64,000 nt of DNA from Streptomyces sp. BHT-5-2 (GTDB taxonomy: Bacteria > Actinomycetota > Actinomycetes > Streptomycetales > Streptomycetaceae). The notes beneath the pieces were generated by a model. That model saw nothing but the letters and a program-made list of their open reading frames with translations. It searched no databases and was not told where the DNA came from. Both the position numbers and the translations under genes were made by a program. Positions within the stretch are counted from its first letter, which is position 1. Every line of letters begins with the position of its first letter. Of this stretch, positions 58,036 through 64,000 are shown piece by piece. The DNA is taken from assembly GCF_019774615.1 (NCBI RefSeq), contig NZ_CP081496.1:6138001-6202000 (forward strand), in the 5' to 3' direction.

Positions 58036-59046
58036 ATGCGACTCGGTCTGGCACTGGGCTACTGGGGCCGCGGCCCCGACCCCCGGCACCTCGAACTCGC
58101 CCGCGAGGCCGAGCGGCTGGGCTACGACTCGGTGTGGACCGCGGAGGCGTGGGGCTCCGACGCGTTCACCGCGCTCACCTGGATCGCCGCGCACACCTCG
58201 CGCATCAAACTGGGCACCGGCATCGCGCAGATGGCCGCCCGCACACCCACCGCCACCGCGATGCACGCGCTCACCCTGGACCATCTCTCCGGTGGGCGGA
58301 TGCTGCTGGGGCTGGGGCTGTCCGGGCCGCAGGTCGTCGAGGGCTGGTACGGGCGGCCGTTCCCCAAGAGCCCGCTGACCGCCACCCGGGAATACGTGGA
58401 CGTGGTCCGTCAAGTCCTCGCCCGCAAAGGGCCGGTGACGGCCGACGGCCACTTCCACCCGCACCCCTACCGGGGTCCGGACGGCACCGGCCTGGGCAAG
58501 CCGCTGAAGCCCATCACCCACCCGCTGCGGGCGGACCTGCCGATCCTGCTGGGCGCCGAGGGGCCCCGCAACATCGCCCAGACCACGCGGATCGCGGACG
58601 GCTGGCTGCCGCTGTACTGGTCGCCGTACCGCACCGAGGTCTACCGGGAGTCGCTGGCGGACGCCCCGGAGGGCTTTCTGATCGCCCCCATGGCACGCGC
58701 CGTGGTCTGCGACGACGTCGCCGAGGGGCTGCTGCCGGTCAAGGCGATGCTCGGCTTCTACATCGGCGGGATGGGGCACGCGGCCAGGAACTTCCACGCC
58801 GACCTGATGGCGCGGATGGGCTTCGAGGAGGAGGCCCGGCGGGTGCAGCGGCTCTTCCTCGAAGGCCGCAAGGAGGAGGCGGTGATGGCCGTCCCGGACG
58901 CCTTCGCCGACGAGATCTCGCTGGTGGGGCCGCGGGAGCGGATCGCTGCGCGGCTGGCGGCGTGGCGGGCGGGGCCGGTGACGGATCTGTTGGTGACGGC
59001 GCCTGATGCGCGGACCCTGCGAATACTGGCGGAGCTGAACTCCTGA
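58036..59046 (+). CDS. LLM-class F420-dependent oxidoreductase
   Basis: A 336-residue luciferase-like TIM-barrel protein. Landmarks are MRLGLALGYWGRGPDPRHLE, YDSVWTAEAWGSDAFTAL, RIKLGTGIAQMAARTPTA, RMLLGLGLSGPQVVEGWYG and PILLGAEGPRNIAQTTRIAD. In mycobacteria close pattern-mates reduce or oxidise substrates with F420. It is unrelated by context to the antibiotic cluster and much longer than the LLM protein at 24473-25393. ATG 58036 is preceded by GGAGGGC. It is followed directly by a structured repeat (59047-59259). Physiological substrate unknown. Confidence 0.88.
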   Translation: MRLGLALGYWGRGPDPRHLELAREAERLGYDSVWTAEAWGSDAFTALTWIAAHTSRIKLGTGIAQMAARTPTATAMHALTLDHLSGGRMLLGLGLSGPQVVEGWYGRPFPKSPLTATREYVDVVRQVLARKGPVTADGHFHPHPYRGPDGTGLGKPLKPITHPLRADLPILLGAEGPRNIAQTTRIADGWLPLYWSPYRTEVYRESLADAPEGFLIAPMARAVVCDDVAEGLLPVKAMLGFYIGGMGHAARNFHADLMARMGFEEEARRVQRLFLEGRKEEAVMAVPDAFADEISLVGPRERIAARLAAWRAGPVTDLLVTAPDARTLRILAELNS

Positions 59047-59259
59047 CCTCCCACGTTTTCGGCTTTCCCGCCGCGGGGGCCGGTTTTTGCGCCTGGCGGC
59101 GCGTGCCTGTTGCGCCTGACGGCGCGTTGTTGGTCCGCTGCGCGGGGCTGTCGGGTGCGGTGACGGGCCTCCGGGGCAGGGGGTGTGTCCGGACTGCTGC
59201 GCTTTACGTCCGGACACACCCCCTGCCCCTCCGACCCGTCCCCTCCCGTGGGTGGGAGG
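59047..59259 (+). repeat. Structured repeat R1 (inverted relative to R2)
   Basis: About 213 bp, homologous along most of its length to R2 (60208-60438) on the opposite strand. Its most striking part is a 22-bp perfect stem (59173-59194 with 59208-59229) around a 13-base loop TGCTGCGCTTTAC. It also carries CCGCTGCGCGGGGCTGTCGG and a terminal TTTCGGCTTTCCCGCCG element. It sits between the F420 oxidoreductase stop and the mycothiol-isomerase-like gene stop. Confidence 0.85.
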
Positions 59260-59315
59260 GAATGACGGTTGGTGGGGGCACGCGTCGGTGGGTTACGCGA
59301 AGGAGACCCGGTGGG

Positions 59316-60128
59316 TCACGCGAAGGAGGCGTAGGTCAGCCAGCGGTCCAGTAGGGGGCGGTCGCCCAGGACCTCGATGTGTTCGGCTCCTTCGCCGTCC
59401 AGGGGGCGGCGGCGGTAGAGGGCCAGGAGGAGGTCGGTGAGCGGGGCGCGGAGGGCGACGGCGGCCTTCTCGTGGGCGCGGCGGTGGGTGACGTGTTCGC
59501 CGGTCAGGTCCAGGAGCCACTCGGCGTTCAGGGCCGGCGGGGTGTCGGTGGCGTGCAGGTGGAGGGTGCGGCCGGGGCCGAGCAGGCCCTCGGCGCGGTC
59601 GGCCCAGCGGTCCGCCGTGGCCGGCAGCGCGCACAGTTCGAACCACTCGTCCAGGCAGTCGGCGGCGATCTCCGGCGGGACCTCGTAGGCGGTGCCGGTG
59701 GTGAACGCGGCGTCGGCGCGGTGGATCACCGTCTCGTGGACCATCCGACGGGCCCAGAAACCGGCCCAGTTGTCGCCCGACCAGGACCACACGGGGGCGT
59801 CGGGACCGGCCTCGCGGAGTGCCGCCACGGTGCGTTCGGCGCCCTCCGCGAGCCAGGCGTCGAGCGCCTCGGGGGTGGCCTCGTCGGGTCCGCCGGCGCC
59901 CGCGATGGTGGTCGGGTCGATCATGTCGGTGGCGCGGGTGGCGACCAGTTCGCCGGCCCAGCGGTGCGCGCCGCCGACGTGCCGGGCGAGGTCGGCCAGG
60001 GTCCAGTCGGGACAGGTCGGCACCTGCGCCGTGAGGTCCCCGTGCCGGACGATATCCCTGAACTTCTCGGATTCCACAAGCAGTTGGGTGCAATATTCCT
60101 CGTGAGCGAGGGAGCCTCGGAACGTCAT
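59316..60128 (-). CDS. Mycothiol-dependent maleylpyruvate isomerase-family protein (TIGR03083)
   Basis: A 270-residue DinB/MDMPI-like protein. The N-terminal helical bundle carries EYCTQLLVESEKFRDIV, VPTCPDWTLADLARHVGGAH (metal-binding His) and RRMVHETVIHRADA (second His ligands). The C-terminal SCP2-like half includes LHLHATD. The family catalyses mycothiol-dependent isomerisation or transfer reactions, usually with unknown substrate. ATG 60128 has no ribosome-binding site; a TACTAAT element upstream suggests a leaderless transcript. The gene is bracketed by R1 and R2, two inverted structured repeats. A short imperfect duplication of its 3' end (TTACGCGAAGGAG / TCACGCGAAGGAG) lies next to the stop. 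Confidence 0.85.
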   Translation of the reverse strand: MTFRGSLAHEEYCTQLLVESEKFRDIVRHGDLTAQVPTCPDWTLADLARHVGGAHRWAGELVATRATDMIDPTTIAGAGGPDEATPEALDAWLAEGAERTVAALREAGPDAPVWSWSGDNWAGFWARRMVHETVIHRADAAFTTGTAYEVPPEIAADCLDEWFELCALPATADRWADRAEGLLGPGRTLHLHATDTPPALNAEWLLDLTGEHVTHRRAHEKAAVALRAPLTDLLLALYRRRPLDGEGAEHIEVLGDRPLLDRWLTYASFA

Positions 60129-60207
60129 GCATCGAACATTAGTACGCCATCGCTCGGTTCCACCAACCCGCACCAGCCCACCGACACCCGCCCCGACTGG
60201 CCTGGAA

Positions 60208-60438
60208 TCCTCCCACCCACGGGAGGGGACGGGCCTCCGGGGCAGGGGTGTGCCGGACGTAAAGCGCAGCAGTCCGGCACACCCCTGCCCCGGAGGCCCG
60301 GCACCGCACCCGACAGCCCCGCGCAGCGGACAACAAGCCCGCGAAGCGGGCCGGAACAGCCCCGCGCAGCGGACCGGCAAGCGCCGTCAGGCGCAAAAGG
60401 CGAACCCCTACGGCGGGAAAGCCGACAACGTGGGAAGC
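60208..60438 (-). repeat. Structured repeat R2 (inverted relative to R1)
   Basis: About 231 bp. Contains a perfect 26-bp stem (60233-60258 with 60272-60297) around the 13-base loop GTAAAGCGCAGCA, which is the exact reverse complement of the R1 loop. The stem differs from R1 by compensatory changes on both arms. R2 also has an extra internal copy of ACAGCCCCGCGCAGCGGA. It fills most of the gap between 60129 and 60455. Confidence 0.85.
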
Positions 60439-60455
60439 AAAGCCAAGCGCAGCGG

Positions 60456-61031
60456 CTAGCCGCCCAATTGCGCTGTTGTCGGCACCTGGTCCGTCACCTC
60501 GGCGCCGTTCTTCTTTCCCACGTCCTTGACGTTGCCGATGACGTTCTGGAACTGGTTGACGTCGGCGGTGTCGGCCTCGCCCTTACGGAGCTTGGTGCCG
60601 AGGTTCTTCAGGGAGTCGATGCCCCGGTCGAGCGGGGCCAGGGCCTTGGCGAGCGTCGGGTCGCCCTGGGCGTTGCGTACCGCGGCCTTGAGCCGGTTGT
60701 AGGTGAAGACCCCGGCCAGGCCCGCCTTGACCAACGCGGTCTTGCGGTGCTTGGCGCCCTTGTCGAAGCCTCTGGCCTTGTACGGCTTGACGATCCACTG
60801 GTAGGTGGCGCCGGCCGCGAGCCCGGCGTTGGTCACGAAGCGGGTCTTGGCGAACTTCTGTTTCTCCGCCGAGCTGGTGGGGGCGGGCGAGGCGGAGGCG
60901 GCGCCCGCGTTCTTCTTCGAGCCGCCGCAGGCGACGGCGCCCAGGGCGAGGGTGCAGGCCAGCAGCAGAGCGAGAGCGGCCCGGCGCAGGGCGGCGGAGC
61001 GGTCGCGGCGGGGGGACGGCGGAAGGGGCAC
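60456..61031 (-). CDS. Lipoprotein of unknown function
   Basis: A 191-residue secreted lipoprotein. The signal peptide (ALRRAALALLLACTLALGAVAC) is quoted here in part only as ALALLLACTLALG; the lipobox is AVAC with lipid-modified Cys near residue 35. A Ser/Ala/Thr-rich linker leads to a helical domain (YQWIVKPYKARGFDKGAKHR, KALAPLDRGIDSLKNLGTKL). It resembles conserved streptomycete lipoproteins whose role is unknown to me. GTG 61031 follows GGAGG with 6-base spacing. The gene end lies against R2. No partner genes indicate a transport system. Confidence 0.8.
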   Translation of the reverse strand: MPLPPSPRRDRSAALRRAALALLLACTLALGAVACGGSKKNAGAASASPAPTSSAEKQKFAKTRFVTNAGLAAGATYQWIVKPYKARGFDKGAKHRKTALVKAGLAGVFTYNRLKAAVRNAQGDPTLAKALAPLDRGIDSLKNLGTKLRKGEADTADVNQFQNVIGNVKDVGKKNGAEVTDQVPTTAQLGG

Positions 61032-61156
61032 GGCACGCCTCCGGCGGGCTCGGGTCGGCTGGGGAACTCGTCCGCAGCCTGACCCGCCCGCCGGAGGGCC
61101 GCCACCGGGAAACGGCCGGATGGGCGTGGCCGGTGCGCCGCCAGGTCGGAAGCGCC

Positions 61157-62227
61157 CTAGCGGCAGCAGTCCGGGGCCAGGCCGGTCGGCAGGTCTTCGC
61201 CGCCGAAGACCGTGGTGGTGGCCTCGTCACCGCCCAGCGCGGCCACCGCGAGCAGCAGCGAACCGGCCGTCCAGGACGTCTGCTCCCGCGGCCAGATCGC
61301 CTCGTCCTCGAAGACGTAGCCGGTCCAGTACATGCCGTTTTCGGCGCGCAGGTGCCGGATCCACTTCAGGATCGTCACGGCCCGGTCGGACTCCCCCATC
61401 GCCCAGAGCGTCAGCGCCAGTTCCGCGCTCTCGCCGCCGGTGACCCAGGGGTTGGGCACGACGCAGCGCACGCCCAGGCCGGGGACGACGAAGCGGTCCC
61501 AGTCCGCGTCGATCCGCTCCCGGGCCGCCGCGCCGCGCACCGCGCCGCCCAGCACCGGGTAGTACCAGTCCATGGAGTAGCGGGACTTGTCGAGGAACCG
61601 CTCGGGGTGGTGGCGTATCGCGTGGCCGAGGCGGCCCAGGGCCAGCTCCCAGTCGGGCTGCGGCTCCTCGCGCTGTTCGGCCAGGGCCAGGGCGCAGCGC
61701 AGCGCCTGGTAGACGGAGGACGAGCCGGTCAGCAGCGCGTCGCGGACGATGGTGCCGTCGTCCTCGCGCTTCCAGCCGATCTCGCCGCCGGGCTGCTGGA
61801 GTTCGAGGACGTACTCGATCGACGCGTGGACCGCCGGCCACATCCGGTCGAGGAAGGTCTCGTCGCCGGTGGAGAGGTAGTGGTGCCAGACGCCGACCGC
61901 GAGGTAGGCGCAGAAGTTGCTCTCCCGGCCGCGGTCGGTGGGCGCGTCCGCGTCGCCGTCGGCGTAGGCGGCGTACCAGGAGCCGTCCGGGTTCTGATGC
62001 CGGACCAGCCAGTCGTAGGCGGCCTCGGCGCGCTCGTGCTCGCCGGCGGCGTCCAGCGCCATGGCGGCCTCGGTGTGGTCCCACGGGTCGAGGTGGTGGC
62101 CGCGGAACCACGGGATGGCGCCGTCCGTGCGCTGGGTCGCCAGGATGCCCGCGACGGTGCGGGCGGCCTGTTCGGCGGTGAGCACGCCGGGGAGGACGAG
62201 CCGTTCGGTGCGTCCGGGACTCGTCAC
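61157..62227 (-). CDS. Prenyltransferase-like alpha/alpha-barrel protein
   Basis: A 356-residue protein with repeated helical-hairpin motifs containing Trp and Asp (GAIPWFRGHHLDPWDHTEAAMAL in parts: GAIPWFRGHHLDPWDH; HQNPDGSWYAAYADGDADAP; ESNFCAYLAVGVWHHYLST). This pattern is found in six-hairpin glycosidase and prenyltransferase/terpene-cyclase-like barrels. Annotation systems often call such proteins prenyltransferases, but I see no DxDD protonation motif, so a glycosidase-like role is equally possible. GTG 62227 overlaps the stop of the methyltransferase (GTGA). It forms an operon with that methyltransferase and the glycosyltransferase at the right edge. Confidence 0.75.
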   Translation of the reverse strand: MTSPGRTERLVLPGVLTAEQAARTVAGILATQRTDGAIPWFRGHHLDPWDHTEAAMALDAAGEHERAEAAYDWLVRHQNPDGSWYAAYADGDADAPTDRGRESNFCAYLAVGVWHHYLSTGDETFLDRMWPAVHASIEYVLELQQPGGEIGWKREDDGTIVRDALLTGSSSVYQALRCALALAEQREEPQPDWELALGRLGHAIRHHPERFLDKSRYSMDWYYPVLGGAVRGAAARERIDADWDRFVVPGLGVRCVVPNPWVTGGESAELALTLWAMGESDRAVTILKWIRHLRAENGMYWTGYVFEDEAIWPREQTSWTAGSLLLAVAALGGDEATTTVFGGEDLPTGLAPDCCR

Positions 62228-63042
62228 TTGGCGGCCCCGCGGGCGGCGGTGCGCTTGGCGGCGGGCTTGGCGGAGGCCGTCTTCGGCTTCGGCTTCGGCT
62301 CCGGCGCGGACTCCGGCGCGGGCTCGGGCAGATGCGGCTTGGTGGCGTAGGCGACGAAGCTCTTGCCGATGAGCGGGTTGAGGGCCTGCTCGGCGAGGCG
62401 GGTGGCCAGCGGCTTCTTCATGATGTCCCAGACCAGCAGCTTGTGGTACGCCTTCACCGGCAGCGCCTGGTCGTTGTCCACACCGAAGGCGCACTTCAGC
62501 CACCAGTACGGGCTGTGCAGCCCGTGCGCGTGGTGGGTGCCGTACGGCTCCAGGCCGGCCTCCCGCATCTTGCCGAGGAGTTCGTCTCCGCGGTAGATGC
62601 GGATGTGGCCGCCCTCGACCTCGTGGTAGGCGTCGGAGAGCGCCCAGCAGACCTTCTCCGGGCCGTAGCGCGGCACGGTCACCGCGATCCGGCCGCCGGG
62701 GCGCAGCACCCGGACCATCTCGGCGAGCACGCCCTTGTCGTCGGGGATGTGCTCCATCACCTCGGAGATGATCACGACGTCGAAGCTCTCGTCGGGGAAC
62801 GGCAGTGCCAGCGCGTCGCCCTCCATGGCGGTGGCGGAGGCGCCCGCCGGGGCCTCGCCGGCCTCCTTCATCGCGGCGAACCACCTGGCGACCTCGCGGA
62901 TCTCCTCGCCGTTCCGGTCCAGGGCGACGACCTGCGCGCCGCGCCGGTAGCACTCGAAGGCGTGCCGGCCCGCGCCGCAGCCCAGGTCGAGCACGCGGTC
63001 GCCGGGGGCGAGCGGGAAACGGGAAAAGTCGACGGTCAGCAC
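62224..63042 (-). CDS. Class I SAM-dependent methyltransferase with basic C-terminal tail
   Basis: A 272-residue methyltransferase. Motif I is RVLDLGCGAGRHAFECYRRG; VVALDRNGEEI, FDVVIISEVMEHIPDDKG and RVLRPGGRIAVTVPRYG follow. The C-terminal ~35 residues alternate Pro/Glu with Lys/Ala (PEPAPESAPEPKPKPK then KRTAARGAAK), a low-complexity basic tail that may bind membrane or nucleic acid. GTG 63042 is the apparent start. It lies between a glycosyltransferase and the alpha/alpha-barrel protein, a conserved streptomycete trio that may modify a lipid or glycan. The substrate is unknown. Confidence 0.82.
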   Translation of the reverse strand: MLTVDFSRFPLAPGDRVLDLGCGAGRHAFECYRRGAQVVALDRNGEEIREVARWFAAMKEAGEAPAGASATAMEGDALALPFPDESFDVVIISEVMEHIPDDKGVLAEMVRVLRPGGRIAVTVPRYGPEKVCWALSDAYHEVEGGHIRIYRGDELLGKMREAGLEPYGTHHAHGLHSPYWWLKCAFGVDNDQALPVKAYHKLLVWDIMKKPLATRLAEQALNPLIGKSFVAYATKPHLPEPAPESAPEPKPKPKTASAKPAAKRTAARGAAK

Positions 63043-63119
63043 GGCGTTTACGCTTTCGTCCGGCGGTCAGGGTCGGGGGGAGGTACGGCGTGGACTGCGG
63101 GGGGACGGCATGGTGCGGG

Positions 63120-64000
63120 TCACCGGCGGCCGGCGGCCGTCGCGGCGGTGGCGCGGCCGGCCTGGCGGGCGATGGCCTCGCGGTAGCGGTCGGCGGTGCC
63201 GAGGGCGGCCTGCCGCCAGGTGAAGCGGGCGAGCACCCGCTCCCGGCCGGCCGCGCCCAGTCGGCGGCGGAGCTGCTCGTCGCCCAACAGCCGGAGCAGG
63301 CCGGCGGCGAGCGCCCCGGCATCGCCCGGCGGCACCGCGAGACAGGTCTCGCCGTCCGGCCCGGCCACCTCGGGGATGGCACCGCCGGTGGTGGCCAGCA
63401 GCGGGGTGCCGGTGGCCATCGCCTCGGCAGCGGGCAGCGAGAAGCCCTCGTAGAGGGAGGGGACGCAGGCGATCTGGGCGCCGCGCACCAGGTCGACGAG
63501 TTCGGCGTCGCTGATGCCCTTGACGAACTCGATGGCGCCGGACAGGCCGAGCCGTTCGATGGCGGCGGCCACCGGCCCGTCGTCGGCCCGCTTGCCGACC
63601 ACGACGAGGTGGGCGTCGGGCTGCTCGGTGCGTACCTTTGCCAGCGCCTCGACGAGGTGGACCAGTCCCTTGAGGGGGACGTCCGCGCTGGAGGTGGTGA
63701 CGATCCGGCCCGGCACCTCGGGGACGGACGGGTCCGGGGAGAAGAGGTCGGTGTCGGCGCCGATGGGGACGACGTGGATCCGGCCGGGGTGAACGCCGAG
63801 GTCGTCGACGATCTCCTGGCGGGAGGAGCCGGAGACGGTCAGGACCGACGGCAGCCGCCGGGCCACCCGCTTCTGCATCTGGGTGAAGCCGTACCAGCGG
63901 CGGACCGAGAGGCGGCGCTTCCAGTCGTGCGCGGCGGCCAGGTCGAGCCGGCGGTCGACGGTGATGGGGTGGTGGATCGTGGTGACCAGCGGCGCACCGA
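63120..64000 (-). CDS. GT4-family glycosyltransferase (truncated by window edge)
   Basis: The C-terminal ~293 residues of a GT-B glycosyltransferase; the frame is still open at 64000. Visible are LVTTIHHPITVDRRLDLAAA (N-terminal domain), TVSGSSRQEIVDDLGV, RIHVVPIGADTDLFSPD, VTTSSADVPLKGLVHLVEAL and the donor-site EX7E motif in PSLYEGFSLPAAEAMATGTP. The fold and motifs match retaining GT4 mannosyl- or glucosyl-transferases acting on lipids or polysaccharides. It precedes the methyltransferase gene by 77 bp and is probably co-transcribed with it. The start lies outside the window. Confidence 0.88.
   Translation of the reverse strand, partial: GAPLVTTIHHPITVDRRLDLAAAHDWKRRLSVRRWYGFTQMQKRVARRLPSVLTVSGSSRQEIVDDLGVHPGRIHVVPIGADTDLFSPDPSVPEVPGRIVTTSSADVPLKGLVHLVEALAKVRTEQPDAHLVVVGKRADDGPVAAAIERLGLSGAIEFVKGISDAELVDLVRGAQIACVPSLYEGFSLPAAEAMATGTPLLATTGGAIPEVAGPDGETCLAVPPGDAGALAAGLLRLLGDEQLRRRLGAAGRERVLARFTWRQAALGTADRYREAIARQAGRATAATAAGRR

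Noticed and set aside
1..64000. tRNA genes or transposase/insertion sequence genes
   Set aside because: I saw no convincing TPsiC-arm/acceptor pairing or DDE/serine recombinase motifs by eye, though a tRNA scan was not possible.

Overview
The window is high-GC actinobacterial DNA, almost certainly from a Streptomyces chromosome. Signs of this are the strong third-position GC bias, frequent GTG/TTG starts, 4-bp start/stop overlaps, an RNase P RNA of actinobacterial type, a bifunctional RNase H/phosphatase, F420-dependent luciferase-like oxidoreductases and a mycothiol-dependent-isomerase-like protein.

Positions 43-31323 are a biosynthetic gene cluster whose left edge lies outside the window. 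A salicylate synthase and an aryl-AMP ligase sit in one tight operon with a minimal type II polyketide synthase: a ketosynthase fused to an alpha/beta-hydrolase, a chain-length factor and an ACP. The operon also holds two SRPBCC aromatase/cyclases, an MBL-fold cyclase and its own AcpS-type phosphopantetheinyl transferase. I see no dedicated ketoreductase. Sugar genes (RmlA, RmlB, 2,3-dehydratase, 3-ketoreductase, 4-ketoreductase, no 3,5-epimerase) predict a D-configured 2,6-dideoxyhexose such as D-olivose. Two glycosyltransferases, two P450s, four methyltransferases, an F420-type oxidoreductase, an NmrA-like oxidoreductase and a SnoaL-like protein supply tailoring. A KAS III homologue with Ser at the nucleophile position is a candidate for moving the salicyl starter or another acyl group. 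Self-protection is suggested by a SpoU/TrmH rRNA methyltransferase fused to a MarR-like winged helix and by a MarR-controlled DrrAB-type ABC exporter. The inferred product is a salicylate-primed, glycosylated, ribosome-directed aromatic polyketide. I cannot name the compound.

Positions 31324-32627 are the cluster's right border: about 0.9 kb of mostly decayed sequence with a short glycine-rich ORF, then rnpB on the minus strand. Positions 32699-43672 hold ordinary genes: a MerR regulator with a membrane partner, an RNB exonuclease, YaaA, a KDPG-aldolase-like protein, RNase H/phosphatase with a zinc-ribbon protein and a Nif3 protein, an iron-box-preceded siderophore-binding lipoprotein, and a beta-propeller-like protein with an (EAEHP)7 tract.

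Positions 43760-46837 and 51095-54697 are two acyl-CoA/steroid-type beta-oxidation operons (SDR, Zn-ADH, MaoC hydratase; SCP-x thiolase, fused double acyl-CoA dehydrogenase). Each is preceded by a site that fits the KstR consensus exactly. Between them lie a DesK/DesR-like two-component system and an MFS exporter. Positions 55298-64000 hold a methyltransferase, a cell-wall amidase, a membrane protein, an F420-type oxidoreductase and a mycothiol-dependent-isomerase-like gene bracketed by two inverted copies of a highly structured repeat. A lipoprotein and a three-gene glycan/lipid-type operon cut by the right edge complete it.
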